Below, in pieces: positions 30,743-42,585 of a DNA stretch of 42,926 nucleotides. Each line of letters opens with the position of its first letter. Positions within the stretch are counted from its first letter, which is position 1. Position numbers and translations under genes: made by a program. Below the pieces are notes generated by a model, which did not search any database, was not told the origin of the DNA, and saw nothing but the letters and a program-made list of their open reading frames with translations. Origin of the DNA: Nitrospirae bacterium CG02_land_8_20_14_3_00_41_53 (GTDB lineage: Bacteria; Nitrospirota; Thermodesulfovibrionia; Thermodesulfovibrionales; SM23-35); contig PEUB01000138.1 in assembly GCA_002780895.1 (NCBI GenBank), positions 1 to 42,926 on the forward strand. The letters run 5' to 3'.

Positions 30743-32174
30743 ATCCCTTCCACCGTTTATCCACAAGCTTCTTTATCTCTTCAGACATTTTTATCTCAGG
30801 TGGCCATTCTCTTTGATATCCTTCCTCAGGCCATTTTTTAGTCGCGTCAATACCCATCTTAGCTCCATATATAGGCTTATTTGAAGAATGATCGAGAACA
30901 TCCAGCGGCCCTTCAACAATAACAATATCTCGTGCCGGATCGACATTATTAAATGCCTTCCAGACTGTCTCAGAAGGATTTTGAACATTTACTTCTTCAT
31001 CAAAAACAACAATAAATTTAGTAAACATCATCTGACCTAATCCCCAGATTGCATTCATAACTTTTCTGGCATGCATAGGATAGGACTTCTTTATCGAGAT
31101 TAGAGCACAGTTATGAAATACCCCTTCAATAGGCAAGTTTATATCCACAATCTCAGGAAGCTGTATCTTGATAAAGGGTAAAAACATCCTTTCAGTAGCT
31201 TTCCCTAAATAACAGTCCTCCATAGGCGGCCTGCCAACGATTGTGGCAGGATAAATAGGATCTTTTCTTTGAGTAATGCAGGTTATATGGAAAACAGGAT
31301 AATTAGCAGCCATTGAATAATAACCAGTATGATCACCAAAAGGACCCTCTAACCTTTCTTCTCCTTTCTCAACATAACCCTCAAGGACAATCTCAGCTTT
31401 AGCTGGTACCAGTAGATCCACTGTTTTTGCCTTGACTACCTCAACCGGCTTGCCCCTTAAGTAACCGGCAAAAAACAACTCTTCAATCCCGTAAGGGAGA
31501 GGAGCTGTGGCTGAATATATCGTTATCGGGTCACCACCAAGTGCAACCGCCGCCTCCATCCTCTTGCCAAGTTTTATTGCCTTTCGATAATTAACAGCAC
31601 CATCATGATGAGTATGCCAGTGGATACCCGTTGTCTTCTCGTCAAAAACCTGCATGCGGTACATTCCAACATTTTGTTTGCCGCTTTCTATGTCTTTTGT
31701 GATAACTAATGGAAGCGTTATAAACTGACCTCCATCTTCAGGCCAGCATTTCAGGATCGGGTAATCAAAAAGCGAAAAGTCTTTTTCCTTAATGATTTCC
31801 TGACAAGGCGCCTTCTTCACTTCTTTTGGCTTGGAAGTACTGAGCTTGTATAAATCAAAAAGGGCTTTGATCTTCTGCCGTAATTTAAGTTCAAGTTCAA
31901 CCTTTAAGAGTGAAGAAAACCTCTGGCCGATAGCGTTGAATTCATCCAACCCAAGAGACCATGCCATTCGCTGATAAGAACCGAAAAGATTAATAGCTAT
32001 CGGGTATTGTGAACCTTTAACCTTTTCGAAAAATAGAGCTGGTCCGCCTTTTTTCGATATCCGATCAGTTATTTCAGTCACTTCAAGGACGGGGTCAACC
32101 TCTGCCTTAATGCGAACCAGTTCCTTCTTCTCCTCAAGAAAATCAACAAACTCCCTCAGGTCATTGAATATCAT
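30729..32174 (-). CDS. ubiD: UbiD-family decarboxylase (MqnL-like)
   Basis: GMYRMQVFDEKTTGIHWHTHHDGA; EGPFGDHTGYYS. Confidence 0.93.
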   Translation of the reverse strand: MIFNDLREFVDFLEEKKELVRIKAEVDPVLEVTEITDRISKKGGPALFFEKVKGSQYPIAINLFGSYQRMAWSLGLDEFNAIGQRFSSLLKVELELKLRQKIKALFDLYKLSTSKPKEVKKAPCQEIIKEKDFSLFDYPILKCWPEDGGQFITLPLVITKDIESGKQNVGMYRMQVFDEKTTGIHWHTHHDGAVNYRKAIKLGKRMEAAVALGGDPITIYSATAPLPYGIEELFFAGYLRGKPVEVVKAKTVDLLVPAKAEIVLEGYVEKGEERLEGPFGDHTGYYSMAANYPVFHITCITQRKDPIYPATIVGRPPMEDCYLGKATERMFLPFIKIQLPEIVDINLPIEGVFHNCALISIKKSYPMHARKVMNAIWGLGQMMFTKFIVVFDEEVNVQNPSETVWKAFNNVDPARDIVIVEGPLDVLDHSSNKPIYGAKMGIDATKKWPEEGYQREWPPEIKMSEEIKKLVDKRWKGYGLE

Positions 32175-32800
32175 TTTTTCTCTCCAACCAGTCCGGATTT
32201 GAACACATCTTTCAAAGTCTTTGCAGCTTGATAAAGCGAAAATTTAAAAGTCTTATTTTTAACAGCTGTTGACTCACTTAGTACCCAGCTCAAAAGAATG
32301 CCCTGGGCCGCGCCAAAGATAATCATTTTGGCAACACGAGTATTTAAGTCTTTTCGATACATTCCTTCCCTTTTTCCTTCCTCCAGAATCTCTTCAATCA
32401 GATCAAGAAAATCAACAATGCGCTTAATTGTATAATTATTCAAAAATATACTGCTCTGTTTTATATCAATCATGAAGATTTCGGCTAACTGTCGGTTCTT
32501 CCGAAACATCCTGACAACCGAGGAGAAGATGGCCTTTAATTTCTTGTTCGGATCATCAAGACGGTTTATTTTGCTTTTAACTTCATGAATGATTGCATTC
32601 CATTTTTCATCAAAGAGAGCGAGGAGTAAATCCTCTTTGCTGGGGAAATAATTATAGATTGTACCTTCAGCTACCTTAGCTTCAGAGGCTATCTCGGCAA
32701 CCTTTGTCTCAGGATATCCCCGCTTAACAAATGTTCTAAGCGCAGCATCAAGGATAACCATGCGCTTGTCGATAATTCTTTTATCTGATTTATTGAACAT
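32171..32800 (-). CDS. TetR/AcrR-family transcriptional regulator
   Basis: ILDAALRTFVKRGYPETKVAEIASEAKVAEGTIYNYFPSKEDLL. Confidence 0.92.
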   Translation of the reverse strand: MFNKSDKRIIDKRMVILDAALRTFVKRGYPETKVAEIASEAKVAEGTIYNYFPSKEDLLLALFDEKWNAIIHEVKSKINRLDDPNKKLKAIFSSVVRMFRKNRQLAEIFMIDIKQSSIFLNNYTIKRIVDFLDLIEEILEEGKREGMYRKDLNTRVAKMIIFGAAQGILLSWVLSESTAVKNKTFKFSLYQAAKTLKDVFKSGLVGEKK

Positions 32801-32810
32801 GATTAAAAAA

Positions 32811-32828
32811 TGAGTGAGTGCTCACTCA
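32811..32828. promoter_or_regulatory. Palindromic operator upstream of tetR
   Basis: TGAGTGAG-TG-CTCACTCA, 10 nt upstream of the tetR start. Confidence 0.75.
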
Positions 32829-32915
32829 ATCTTAAACCAAAGGACTATTTTCTGTCAAATAAAAAGAAATGGTGCTTAGAGGGTCTGTCTTTATAATGGT
32901 CTTTAAACACTCGAT

Positions 32916-34298
32916 TTAGGAAAGGGGGAAGATTTTTCCAGGATTGAGGATATTCTTTGGGTCAAAAACCTTTTTTATTGCCTCCATGATTTCAAGCTCT
33001 TTTTTAGATATCTCCATTCCAATATAACCTGCCTTTGTAAGTCCGATACCATGCTCTCCTGAGATGGTGCCGCCAAGTGATAATGTATCTTTAAATATCT
33101 GCTCAACGAGACTAAGCCCTTTTTGATACTCTTCTTTGTCTTTCCTGTCAACCATAATATTTACATGTATATTCCCATCGCCCGCATGGCCAAAATTTAC
33201 TATTTTTATACCGCTATCCTCCGATAGCTTCCTCAGACGTTTCAGCATCTCAGATACCATGTTCCTCGGAATGACAATATCTTCGTTTATCTTAGTAGGT
33301 TTTATATGATAAAGGGCAGGTGATATTGCACGTCTTGCCGCCCACAGGTTGTCTCTTGCATTTTCATCCTCTGCCATCTCTATCTCTGCACCGAGATTTC
33401 GGCATATATCAGCTATCTTTTCTGCTTCTTTTGTTATTGTGGCTGGATGGCCATCAAGCTCAATCAGGAGGATAGCCTCGACACCCTCAGGAAGCCCTAT
33501 AGGCTTATAATTTTCAACAGCTATTATAGCCTCACGATCCATAAATTCGAGCGTTCTCGGTATTATCTTCGCAGATATAATCTTTGATACTGCCACGCCT
33601 GATGACTCAAGATTATCAAAAGCGGCAAGTAATGTAACAACCTCTTCAGGCATAGGAATGACCTTTAACCTTATCTTTGTAAATACAGATAATGTACCTT
33701 CTGAACCTACAAGGAGCCTTGCCAGATCATAACCGACAACCCCTTTTGATGTTTTAACACCTGTGGTTATTATCTCCCCATTTGGAAGTACAGCCTCAAT
33801 CTCCATTACATAGTCCCTTGTGACACCATATTTTAATGCCCTGGGCCCACCTGCATTTTCTGCAACATTCCCACCTATGGTGCAGAAGTTCATACTCGCA
33901 GGGTCTGGCGGATAGAAAAGGTCCATCCATTTAAGTTCACGCTGAAGTTTTCCATTTATCAGACCAGGCTCACACAGTACATTAAGATTCTCAGAGTCTA
34001 TCTCAAGGATTCTGTTCATCTTTTCGAAGCTGATGATCATTGCTCCCTTTGCTGGTACCGCTCCGGCCGTCATGCCTGTACCAGCACCACGAGGGACAAC
34101 TGGAATGCTATTCTCATAGGCATACCTCATCACCTTTACAACATCTTCTGTGTTATTTGGCCAGACGACTGCAGAAGGAGATGCCTCAATACCAGAGGCA
34201 TCAAAGCCATAGCAAACTAAATCTTCCGGCTCTGTAGAGATCTTTATAGAAGGCAGTCTGTCTGAGATTGTATTTGCTGCAAATTTATGGACTGACAT
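32916..34298 (-). CDS. FAD-linked oxidase (GlcD/D-lactate dehydrogenase family)
   Basis: VVPRGAGTGMTAGAVP; NFGHAGDGNIHVNIM; SGEHGIGLTKAGY. Confidence 0.9.
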   Translation of the reverse strand: MSVHKFAANTISDRLPSIKISTEPEDLVCYGFDASGIEASPSAVVWPNNTEDVVKVMRYAYENSIPVVPRGAGTGMTAGAVPAKGAMIISFEKMNRILEIDSENLNVLCEPGLINGKLQRELKWMDLFYPPDPASMNFCTIGGNVAENAGGPRALKYGVTRDYVMEIEAVLPNGEIITTGVKTSKGVVGYDLARLLVGSEGTLSVFTKIRLKVIPMPEEVVTLLAAFDNLESSGVAVSKIISAKIIPRTLEFMDREAIIAVENYKPIGLPEGVEAILLIELDGHPATITKEAEKIADICRNLGAEIEMAEDENARDNLWAARRAISPALYHIKPTKINEDIVIPRNMVSEMLKRLRKLSEDSGIKIVNFGHAGDGNIHVNIMVDRKDKEEYQKGLSLVEQIFKDTLSLGGTISGEHGIGLTKAGYIGMEISKKELEIMEAIKKVFDPKNILNPGKIFPLS

Positions 34299-34311
34299 GA
34301 TGGGCTATGCC

Positions 34312-37300
34312 TCAAACAAGCTGCATGGATATTACCTTCGAAACCCCTGCCTCCTCCATGGTTATGCCGTATATATAATCAGCAACGTTCATGGTATTTC
34401 TGTTATGAGTCGCTACAATAAATTGTGTGTCCCTTGAGAGGTCCTGTAACATCTTAGCAAACCTTTCTGTGTTCACTTCATCCAGTGCGGAATCAGCCTC
34501 ATCAAGGATACAGAGTGGTGTTGGTTTAATCAGGAAGCTTGCAAAAAGCAGGGATAATGCAGTTAGGGTTTTCTCCCCACCTGAAAGCAGGTTTATATTC
34601 TGAAGTCTTTTCCCATGCGGCTGAGCTATTATGTCTATACCCGTCTCAAGGATATTGTTCTCATCTGTCATGACCAATTCAGCCCTGCCTCCACTGAATA
34701 GTATCGAAAAGACCTCAGAGAATTTTGCCTTCAGTGCATCAAATGCTTCCCTGAGCTTCTTCCGTGTGGTAATACTAATCTTTGTTATTGCCTCCTCAAG
34801 CTCTGCTATTGATCTATTAAGGTCTTCCTGCTGCTTTGTCAGGAATTCGTAACGTGTACGTAGTTCTTCATACTCTTCTAATGTCCCAAGATTTACAGGT
34901 CCAAGTTCTTGAACCTTTTCTCTTAGCTCAATGAGTCGGTTTTCATCCTCTTCTGTTAAAGGGTCTGCTTCTATTGCATCAATCTCTAAACCATAGTTTA
35001 TCCTTATGTTTTCAGACAGGTTCTCCATCTTCAATTTATGCTCTGTCCTGTGAATATCAAGTTCAGCTATCCTTTGTGAAACGGAATCTATTTGATTCCT
35101 TAGGAGTTTCAGGCCGTGTTCGGTTGTGAGAAGTTCCTGATTTTCAGTCTCTATTATCTCTTTTCTTTCAGATATCTCTGTCTTGAATCCATCAGCAACA
35201 GAGATCAGCGATCTTATCTTTTCTTCATATGCCTCCATCTCTGCTTCACGCTGGAGGATACGGGACTTTATAGAAGAGAGTTCTGTCAATAAAAATTCCT
35301 TTTTCTGTTTGTTCTCCGTTATCTCTCTTAGAACAGTCTCCCTTTCTTTATTGACTGACTCTATCCTCTCCTTAAGAGATGTTATTGAGAGCCTTAGATC
35401 TGTTACAGCTGAACGGCACCCCTCGAGATTTGACCTTCTCTGTGCAATTTCCTCCTGAAGAGATGCACCATGCTGTTCTAAGCCTCCCTTCTTTGAGTCC
35501 ACTAACTGTATCTCAGCATCTTTTTCCATAAGCAGTTTTTCTATCGACTCTTTCTCATTAATTATCTGTTCAATCTCTGTAGAGAGGTAAACACGTTTTC
35601 TGTTTTTTCGTTCCTTTTCCTCTCTGTAGTTATCAGCTGTCAACTTTAAAAGAGAAACTTCTTTCTCTATATCTATAATATTGGATTCGATGTTTTTAAG
35701 GTCAGATTCTTTTCTTTCAATCGATTGCTGAACCGAACTTAATTCAGCCTGCACACGGTCTATCATCATCTTATCATTCTCGATGGTGCCTTCGAGTTCC
35801 CTAATCTCTCTCTTCCTTCTGAATACGCCTTTTACCTCTCCTACAATAACTGTACCCGATGGTTCTATAACCTCTCCATCAAGGGTTACAAAAAATAAAT
35901 TGTGACCTGCAGCTATAAGATTAAAGGCTGTTTTCAAATCTCTCACTATAAAGATATTTTCGAATAGGCTTTTTGCAACACCTGAAAACTCTTCTTCCGT
36001 CCGTATAAAACTCAGTGCCCTGCCTATAGTGCCTTCAGGTACTTCTATCTTTTCACCTCTTAATCCCCCTTCCCCCCCTTTACTAAAGGGAGGGGAAGGG
36101 GGATTAAGAGGTATAAAGGCTGTCCTGCCCGGCCCTTTTTCTTTTAACGCTGATATAGCGATTTCAATATCATTGAATGATGGAAGTATAAATGAATTCA
36201 CCTTCTCTGAAAGCGCACTCTCTATAGCCTTTTCATATTCGTCCTCGATCTCTATAACATCCGAAATTGATGCAAGCAGATTAAAATTTAAATTTTCTGA
36301 GAGGAGTTCTTTTATTGAATCGTCAAATATTATTTCCCTGAGAGACTCAATCCGTGATGTATATGATGCAAGCTCTTCCTTGAGCCCGGACAGTCTCTCC
36401 CTGAGATTCTCAATCCTGTTTTTGCTTGCAGAGAGTTCGTCCGTAATAATTCCCTTTTTCTCATTAAGCAGCAAGAGGGTGTTGTTTTTCTCCAGAAGGT
36501 TTGACTCTAAGTCTTTTAAAGAAGAGCCTATCTCTGCTAATATCTTTTTCAAATTCTCAGCGTCTTTTACAGACGATGCTTCCCTGTGATTTAGATTTTC
36601 AAAAGATGACTGAAGCCTGCTCTGATCATTTCTCAGGTTACTGAGTTCTTCTGATATCCTGAAGATTTCATGCCTTTCCCCCTCGAGCAATTCCTCATTC
36701 TCTATAAGTTCTTCCTCCTTAAACCTGGCGAAATCGGTTTTGCCCTTGAGCAGTTCTTTTTGCTTTTCTATCTCGGATAAGAGGTCTGCCTCAGTTTTAT
36801 CCAGTTCTTCTTCTTTGATCAATAACTCTGCTTCTTTTACATGAAATTCCTCTTCCTGCTGATAAAGCTTTGTGAGATATTCTTTATAGTTATCTCTCTC
36901 TGTTTTTGCTACTGCTATACTTTTTTCGAGTTCAGCAATCTCTTTCTCTAAGTTCTGGAATTTCATCTGGATCTGTTCTAACACCTTTTCCTTTTCGAGT
37001 AGTTCAAGTTGTTTTGTTTCGGTCTGGCTTTCTATTCTTGCGAGATCTGCCCTCTTAAGAGACTCATCCTCCCTCAGTCTGTTATATTCTGAAAGTATTC
37101 CCTCAAATGACTCTTTCACGGCCTGATAATCTCTCTTTGAAACCTTTAGTTCTATATTGCGCACCTCAGAAGAGAGCCTTTTATATCTCTCAGCCTTTTT
37201 TGCCAGTCTGTCAATGAGATTAATCTGTTTTTTAACCTCTATAATAATGTCGTTTATCCTCTGGAGGTTTGTCCTCGATGATTCAAGTTTGGCCTGGGCC

Positions 37301-37884
37301 TCTTTTTTCCTGACATTGTACTTCATAACACCTGCTACTTCCTCTATCAAAAACCTCCTGTCCTGAGGTTTAGAGTTAATTATCTCTGCAATCCTGTCCT
37401 GCTCAAGTATGGAATAGCTTCTCACTTCAAGGCCTGTATCAAGAAAAAGGTCTTTTACATCCTTCAATCTGCATTGATTTTTATTTAGTATATATTCACT
37501 ATCGCCAGACCTGTAAAGCCTTCTTGTGACATATCTTATATCTGATGAGCCTTCTCCGTTTTCATTCAATAATCCCCCCTCACCCCCCTTTGCTAAAGGG
37601 GTGGTGGGGGGATTATTTCCATTCAGCCCTGAGATGACCATTGTAACATCCGCCATACCTTTAGGTTTTTTTGAGACAGAGCCATTAAAGATAACCTCTT
37701 CCATCCTCTCACCCCTGAGGCTCTTTGCACTCTGCTCACCGAGAACCCACCGGAAGGCATCGACAATATTGCTCTTCCCGCAACCGTTTGGTCCAACAAT
37801 GCAGGTAATACCCGGATGAAAGTTAAATGTAGTTTTTTCTGCGAAGGATTTAAATCCTATTAACTCAAGTCTATCGATACGCAT
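34312..37884 (-). CDS. smc: Chromosome segregation protein SMC with two repeat insertions
   Basis: GPNGCGKSNIVDAFRWVLGEQSAKSLRG; LLSGGEKTLTALSLLFA; ILDEADSALDE. Confidence 0.97.
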   Translation of the reverse strand: MRIDRLELIGFKSFAEKTTFNFHPGITCIVGPNGCGKSNIVDAFRWVLGEQSAKSLRGERMEEVIFNGSVSKKPKGMADVTMVISGLNGNNPPTTPLAKGGEGGLLNENGEGSSDIRYVTRRLYRSGDSEYILNKNQCRLKDVKDLFLDTGLEVRSYSILEQDRIAEIINSKPQDRRFLIEEVAGVMKYNVRKKEAQAKLESSRTNLQRINDIIIEVKKQINLIDRLAKKAERYKRLSSEVRNIELKVSKRDYQAVKESFEGILSEYNRLREDESLKRADLARIESQTETKQLELLEKEKVLEQIQMKFQNLEKEIAELEKSIAVAKTERDNYKEYLTKLYQQEEEFHVKEAELLIKEEELDKTEADLLSEIEKQKELLKGKTDFARFKEEELIENEELLEGERHEIFRISEELSNLRNDQSRLQSSFENLNHREASSVKDAENLKKILAEIGSSLKDLESNLLEKNNTLLLLNEKKGIITDELSASKNRIENLRERLSGLKEELASYTSRIESLREIIFDDSIKELLSENLNFNLLASISDVIEIEDEYEKAIESALSEKVNSFILPSFNDIEIAISALKEKGPGRTAFIPLNPPSPPFSKGGEGGLRGEKIEVPEGTIGRALSFIRTEEEFSGVAKSLFENIFIVRDLKTAFNLIAAGHNLFFVTLDGEVIEPSGTVIVGEVKGVFRRKREIRELEGTIENDKMMIDRVQAELSSVQQSIERKESDLKNIESNIIDIEKEVSLLKLTADNYREEKERKNRKRVYLSTEIEQIINEKESIEKLLMEKDAEIQLVDSKKGGLEQHGASLQEEIAQRRSNLEGCRSAVTDLRLSITSLKERIESVNKERETVLREITENKQKKEFLLTELSSIKSRILQREAEMEAYEEKIRSLISVADGFKTEISERKEIIETENQELLTTEHGLKLLRNQIDSVSQRIAELDIHRTEHKLKMENLSENIRINYGLEIDAIEADPLTEEDENRLIELREKVQELGPVNLGTLEEYEELRTRYEFLTKQQEDLNRSIAELEEAITKISITTRKKLREAFDALKAKFSEVFSILFSGGRAELVMTDENNILETGIDIIAQPHGKRLQNINLLSGGEKTLTALSLLFASFLIKPTPLCILDEADSALDEVNTERFAKMLQDLSRDTQFIVATHNRNTMNVADYIYGITMEEAGVSKVISMQLV
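36056..36111. repeat. 56-bp palindromic repeat inside smc (hinge-region insertion)
   Basis: cctcttaatcccccttcccccccttt..aaagggaggggaagggggattaagagg. Confidence 0.9.
37568..37617. repeat. 50-bp palindromic repeat inside smc (N-terminal head)
   Basis: aataatcccccctcaccccccttt..aaaggggtggtggggggattatt. Confidence 0.9.
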
Positions 37885-38118
37885 TATTAATGATAATAAT
37901 ATAACTTATACTAATAATACTGACAAGGTCTAATTGCACAGTAAAAATATACGCAGAAAATTATGTCTCTATCTCTATTTTTCAGCTCATATATGAGATA
38001 TGAAATTTGGGTGTAATTTATGTTAACATTAACACTATCTTGAAGCTTCTCTTTAAAAGTGAATTAGTCAATGACTCGTAGATTGATATTTTCTGTGTGA
38101 TACTTAAGGGGGTGAAGC

Positions 38119-39270
38119 ATGTTAGGGAACAATTATTTCTTTACCTCGGAATCTGTAACAGAGGGACATCCGGATAAGATAGCGGATCAGATTTCTGATG
38201 CTATTTTGGATTCGATAATCGGTAAGGATCCACTTGCTAGGGTCGCATGCGAGACACTTGTTACAACAGGGCTAGCGTTTGTAGCCGGGGAGATTACGAC
38301 AAACTGCTATGTCGAGATACCAAACATCGTAAGAGAAACTATAAAAGAGATTGGATACACGCGGGCAAAATATGGATTTGATTATGAGACATGTGCTGTG
38401 ATTACTTCTGTACATGAGCAATCCTCGGACATTGCCATGGGTGTTGATATAGGTGGTGCTGGTGACCAGGGCCTGATGTTCGGATTTGCATGCAATGAGA
38501 CAGAAGAACTTATGCCACTTCCAATCTTGCTTGCACATAAACTTGCGATGAGATTAGCAGAAGTCAGAAAGAAGGATATTCTCGGCTATTTAAGGCCTGA
38601 CGGTAAGACACAGGTAACTATTGAATATAGAGACAGCAAACCTGTTAGGGTGGATAGCATTGTTATTTCAACTCAGCACAGCCCTGAGGTTACACTTAAA
38701 GAAATAAAGGAAGACGTTATTGAAAAGGTAATCAAGCCTACAGTGTCTATGGAGATGCTCGATGAGGAACACATTAAATATTACGTAAATCCAACAGGCC
38801 GTTTTGTTGTTGGAGGGCCAATGGGTGACACTGGCCTTACAGGCAGGAAGATTATCGTTGATAGTTACGGAGGAGTCGGAAGTCACGGCGGCGGCTCTTT
38901 TTCCGGCAAAGACCCCTCAAAGGTTGACAGGTCAGGTTCTTACATGGCAAGATATATTGCAAAGAATATTGTTGCAGCCGGTATAGCTGACAGAGTTCAA
39001 GTCCAGATGGCATATGCTATTGGAGTACCTGAGCCAGTATCTGTACTTGTTGATACATTTGAAACAGGCAAGGTGCCATCAGAGGATATAATAAAGATTG
39101 TAAAGAAAAACTTTGACCTCACGCCAAAAGGCATGATCGAAGCTCTTAATCTCAGGAGACCCATCTTTAAAAAGACAGCAGCATACGGACATTTCGGACG
39201 AAATGACCCTGATTTTACATGGGAGAAAACAGACAAGGCAAAGACCTTGAAGAAAGAGGCAGGACTATAA
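38119..39270 (+). CDS. metK: S-adenosylmethionine synthetase
   Basis: [37 protein letters not shown]. Confidence 0.97.
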   Translation: MLGNNYFFTSESVTEGHPDKIADQISDAILDSIIGKDPLARVACETLVTTGLAFVAGEITTNCYVEIPNIVRETIKEIGYTRAKYGFDYETCAVITSVHEQSSDIAMGVDIGGAGDQGLMFGFACNETEELMPLPILLAHKLAMRLAEVRKKDILGYLRPDGKTQVTIEYRDSKPVRVDSIVISTQHSPEVTLKEIKEDVIEKVIKPTVSMEMLDEEHIKYYVNPTGRFVVGGPMGDTGLTGRKIIVDSYGGVGSHGGGSFSGKDPSKVDRSGSYMARYIAKNIVAAGIADRVQVQMAYAIGVPEPVSVLVDTFETGKVPSEDIIKIVKKNFDLTPKGMIEALNLRRPIFKKTAAYGHFGRNDPDFTWEKTDKAKTLKKEAGL

Positions 39271-39316
39271 AAAAGGTAAAGGCACAGGTAAAGGTTGAGA
39301 AAATTTTGGAGGATGA

Positions 39317-40576
<1,260 letters not shown>

Positions 40577-40635
40577 ATCTTAATGTTAATGGCAGGTAGC
40601 ATAATGAGGATTATTAATATAATGGTGAGGATAAA

Positions 40636-41082
40636 GTGAAGGGCAGGGTAGTTTCAATCAATATCAGTGATAAAAGAAGTGTCAGAAAGAAACCCATAAA
40701 AGAAGCTGTTCTAAAGACAAACTTTGGCATTGAAGGAGATGCACATGCTTCCTCAAAATGGCACAGACAGGTGAGTCTGTTGGCTCTCGAAAGTATCAGG
40801 AAGATGCAGGCAATGGGGCTGAAAGTGAATCCTGGTGATTTTGCAGAGAATATTACAACAGAAGGGATTGACTTGCTAAAGCTTCCAGTTGGCACAAAGA
40901 TGACAATTGGAGATAATGTGGAAGGAGAAGTGAGCCAAATAGGCAAGAAATGCCATACCCGGTGTGAAATATATAATCAGGCTGGTGATTGCATAATGCC
41001 AAAAGAGGGAATCTTTATTAAGATTCTAAGAGGAGGCAGTATTAAAGAAGGAGACGAAATAACAGTAAGCAGTAAGGAGTAA
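40636..41082 (+). CDS. MOSC domain protein
   Basis: GIEGDAHASSKWHRQVSLL; NPGDFAENITTEGIDL. Confidence 0.88.
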   Translation: MKGRVVSINISDKRSVRKKPIKEAVLKTNFGIEGDAHASSKWHRQVSLLALESIRKMQAMGLKVNPGDFAENITTEGIDLLKLPVGTKMTIGDNVEGEVSQIGKKCHTRCEIYNQAGDCIMPKEGIFIKILRGGSIKEGDEITVSSKE

Positions 41083-41084
41083 AC

Positions 41085-41567
41085 ATGATAACTGTTGCTG
41101 TTTTAACTGTGAGCGATAAGGGATCAATAGGCGAAAGGGAGGATTTAAGTGGTCCCTTGATTAAAGATATGCTTAAAAGTATTGATGCCGAGGTTAAGCA
41201 CTATGATATCCTGCCTGACGAAAAAGAACTTATCAAAGAAAAGCTCATCAAGTACTCCAAAGAAGTTGATCTGATAATCACAACAGGTGGGACAGGGCTT
41301 TCACCGAGAGATGTTACTCCAGAGGCAACCCTTGAGGTAATAGACAGAGAGGTGGCAGGCATTGCCGAGGCGATGCGATCAGAGGGGCTTAAAAAGACAA
41401 GCAGGTCAATGCTTTCAAGGGCAGTGGCTGGCATGAAAGGAAGGTCACTGATTATAAATCTTCCGGGAAGTCCTAAGGCTGTAAAAGAAAACCTCGCAGT
41501 TATTTTAGACGTCATTCCACATGCAATAGATAAGATTAAAGGAGACACCAAAGAGTGTGCAAGATAA
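41085..41567 (+). CDS. Molybdenum cofactor biosynthesis protein MogA/MoaB-like
   Basis: LTVSDKGSIGEREDLSGP; TTGGTGLSPRDVTPEA; INLPGSPKAVKENL. Confidence 0.93.
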   Translation: MITVAVLTVSDKGSIGEREDLSGPLIKDMLKSIDAEVKHYDILPDEKELIKEKLIKYSKEVDLIITTGGTGLSPRDVTPEATLEVIDREVAGIAEAMRSEGLKKTSRSMLSRAVAGMKGRSLIINLPGSPKAVKENLAVILDVIPHAIDKIKGDTKECAR

Positions 41568-41630
41568 GGGCAAGAGATTGCCTTTTCGCTCATTCTCGCT
41601 GCGCTCCGAGGCCAGGGTAGGATGTAATCA

Positions 41631-42365
41631 ATGAAGGACGTTTCATTCCCATTTGCGTTTCTTGCAGGTATATTATCATTCCTGTCTCCATGTATTCTTC
41701 CGCTTGTGCCTTCTTATATATCCTTTATAACCGGCATTTCATTTGAAGACCTTACTACTGGTACTGCTGGTATGGACAGGAAAAGGATCAGATACCTGAC
41801 AATAACTAACTCATTTGCGTTCATCTTTGGATTTTCCACAGTATTTATTGCCCTTGGTTTATCATCATCTGCAATAGGAAGTTTTCTATTTGAATATCTG
41901 GACTTATTAAGGATAATCGGCGGCATACTCGTCATCATATTCGGTCTTTTTATAACAGGTTTTTTGAAACTCAGTTTTCTTATGAAGGACAAAAAGATAC
42001 ATCTAAGTGGTAAACCTGCAGGGTATATAGGGACATTTATTGTCGGGATGACATTTGCTGCAGGCTGGAGCCCATGTATAGGCCCAATCCTCGCCACGAT
42101 CCTTGTTTATGCAGGCGCAAAAGGCTCTGTTGTTTATGGACTCAAATTACTTACAGTATATTCACTCGGACTCGCGATGCCGTTCTTTGTATCAGCACTT
42201 GCTATAAATAGTTTTTTAAGCTATTCGAAAAAACTCGTGAGATATATGCGCATGATAATGATTATAAGCGGTCTGCTTCTGATTGTCTTTGGCATCATGC
42301 TTCTCACAGATCAGGTAAAGTACCTTACAGGATTATTACCTGTTGTTTTTCCTCTGATACTGTAA
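41631..42365 (+). CDS. ccdA: Cytochrome c biogenesis protein CcdA family
   Basis: FLAGILSFLSPCILPLVPSYISFITG; FAAGWSPCIGPILATIL. Confidence 0.92.
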   Translation: MKDVSFPFAFLAGILSFLSPCILPLVPSYISFITGISFEDLTTGTAGMDRKRIRYLTITNSFAFIFGFSTVFIALGLSSSAIGSFLFEYLDLLRIIGGILVIIFGLFITGFLKLSFLMKDKKIHLSGKPAGYIGTFIVGMTFAAGWSPCIGPILATILVYAGAKGSVVYGLKLLTVYSLGLAMPFFVSALAINSFLSYSKKLVRYMRMIMIISGLLLIVFGIMLLTDQVKYLTGLLPVVFPLIL

Positions 42366-42585
42366 TCGAGAATGGTTTGCAGAATCATATCCCAGCACGA
42401 AATAATAAATTTTGTTATAATATATAAAAATGCTTAGGTCATTTTAATCAGCTGATTAGTTTCATGTTCCAACCCTATCTATTTCTCTCATCTTGTCAAA
42501 ATAACAGGGATTACAACTACAGATTGAGCTGTAAGGACCTGGGTGTTATGCAGATAGCGTTAATAACCTTATTTTAAGGAGAACG

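Noticed and set aside
37885-38118. SAM riboswitch upstream of metK
   Set aside because: No recognisable SAM-riboswitch core or terminator pair was seen; a covariance search (Infernal) would decide.
38272-38538. Antisense ORFs within metK, smc, ahcY, folP and other genes
   Set aside because: Shadow ORFs opposite well-supported conserved genes; no domain or RBS evidence.
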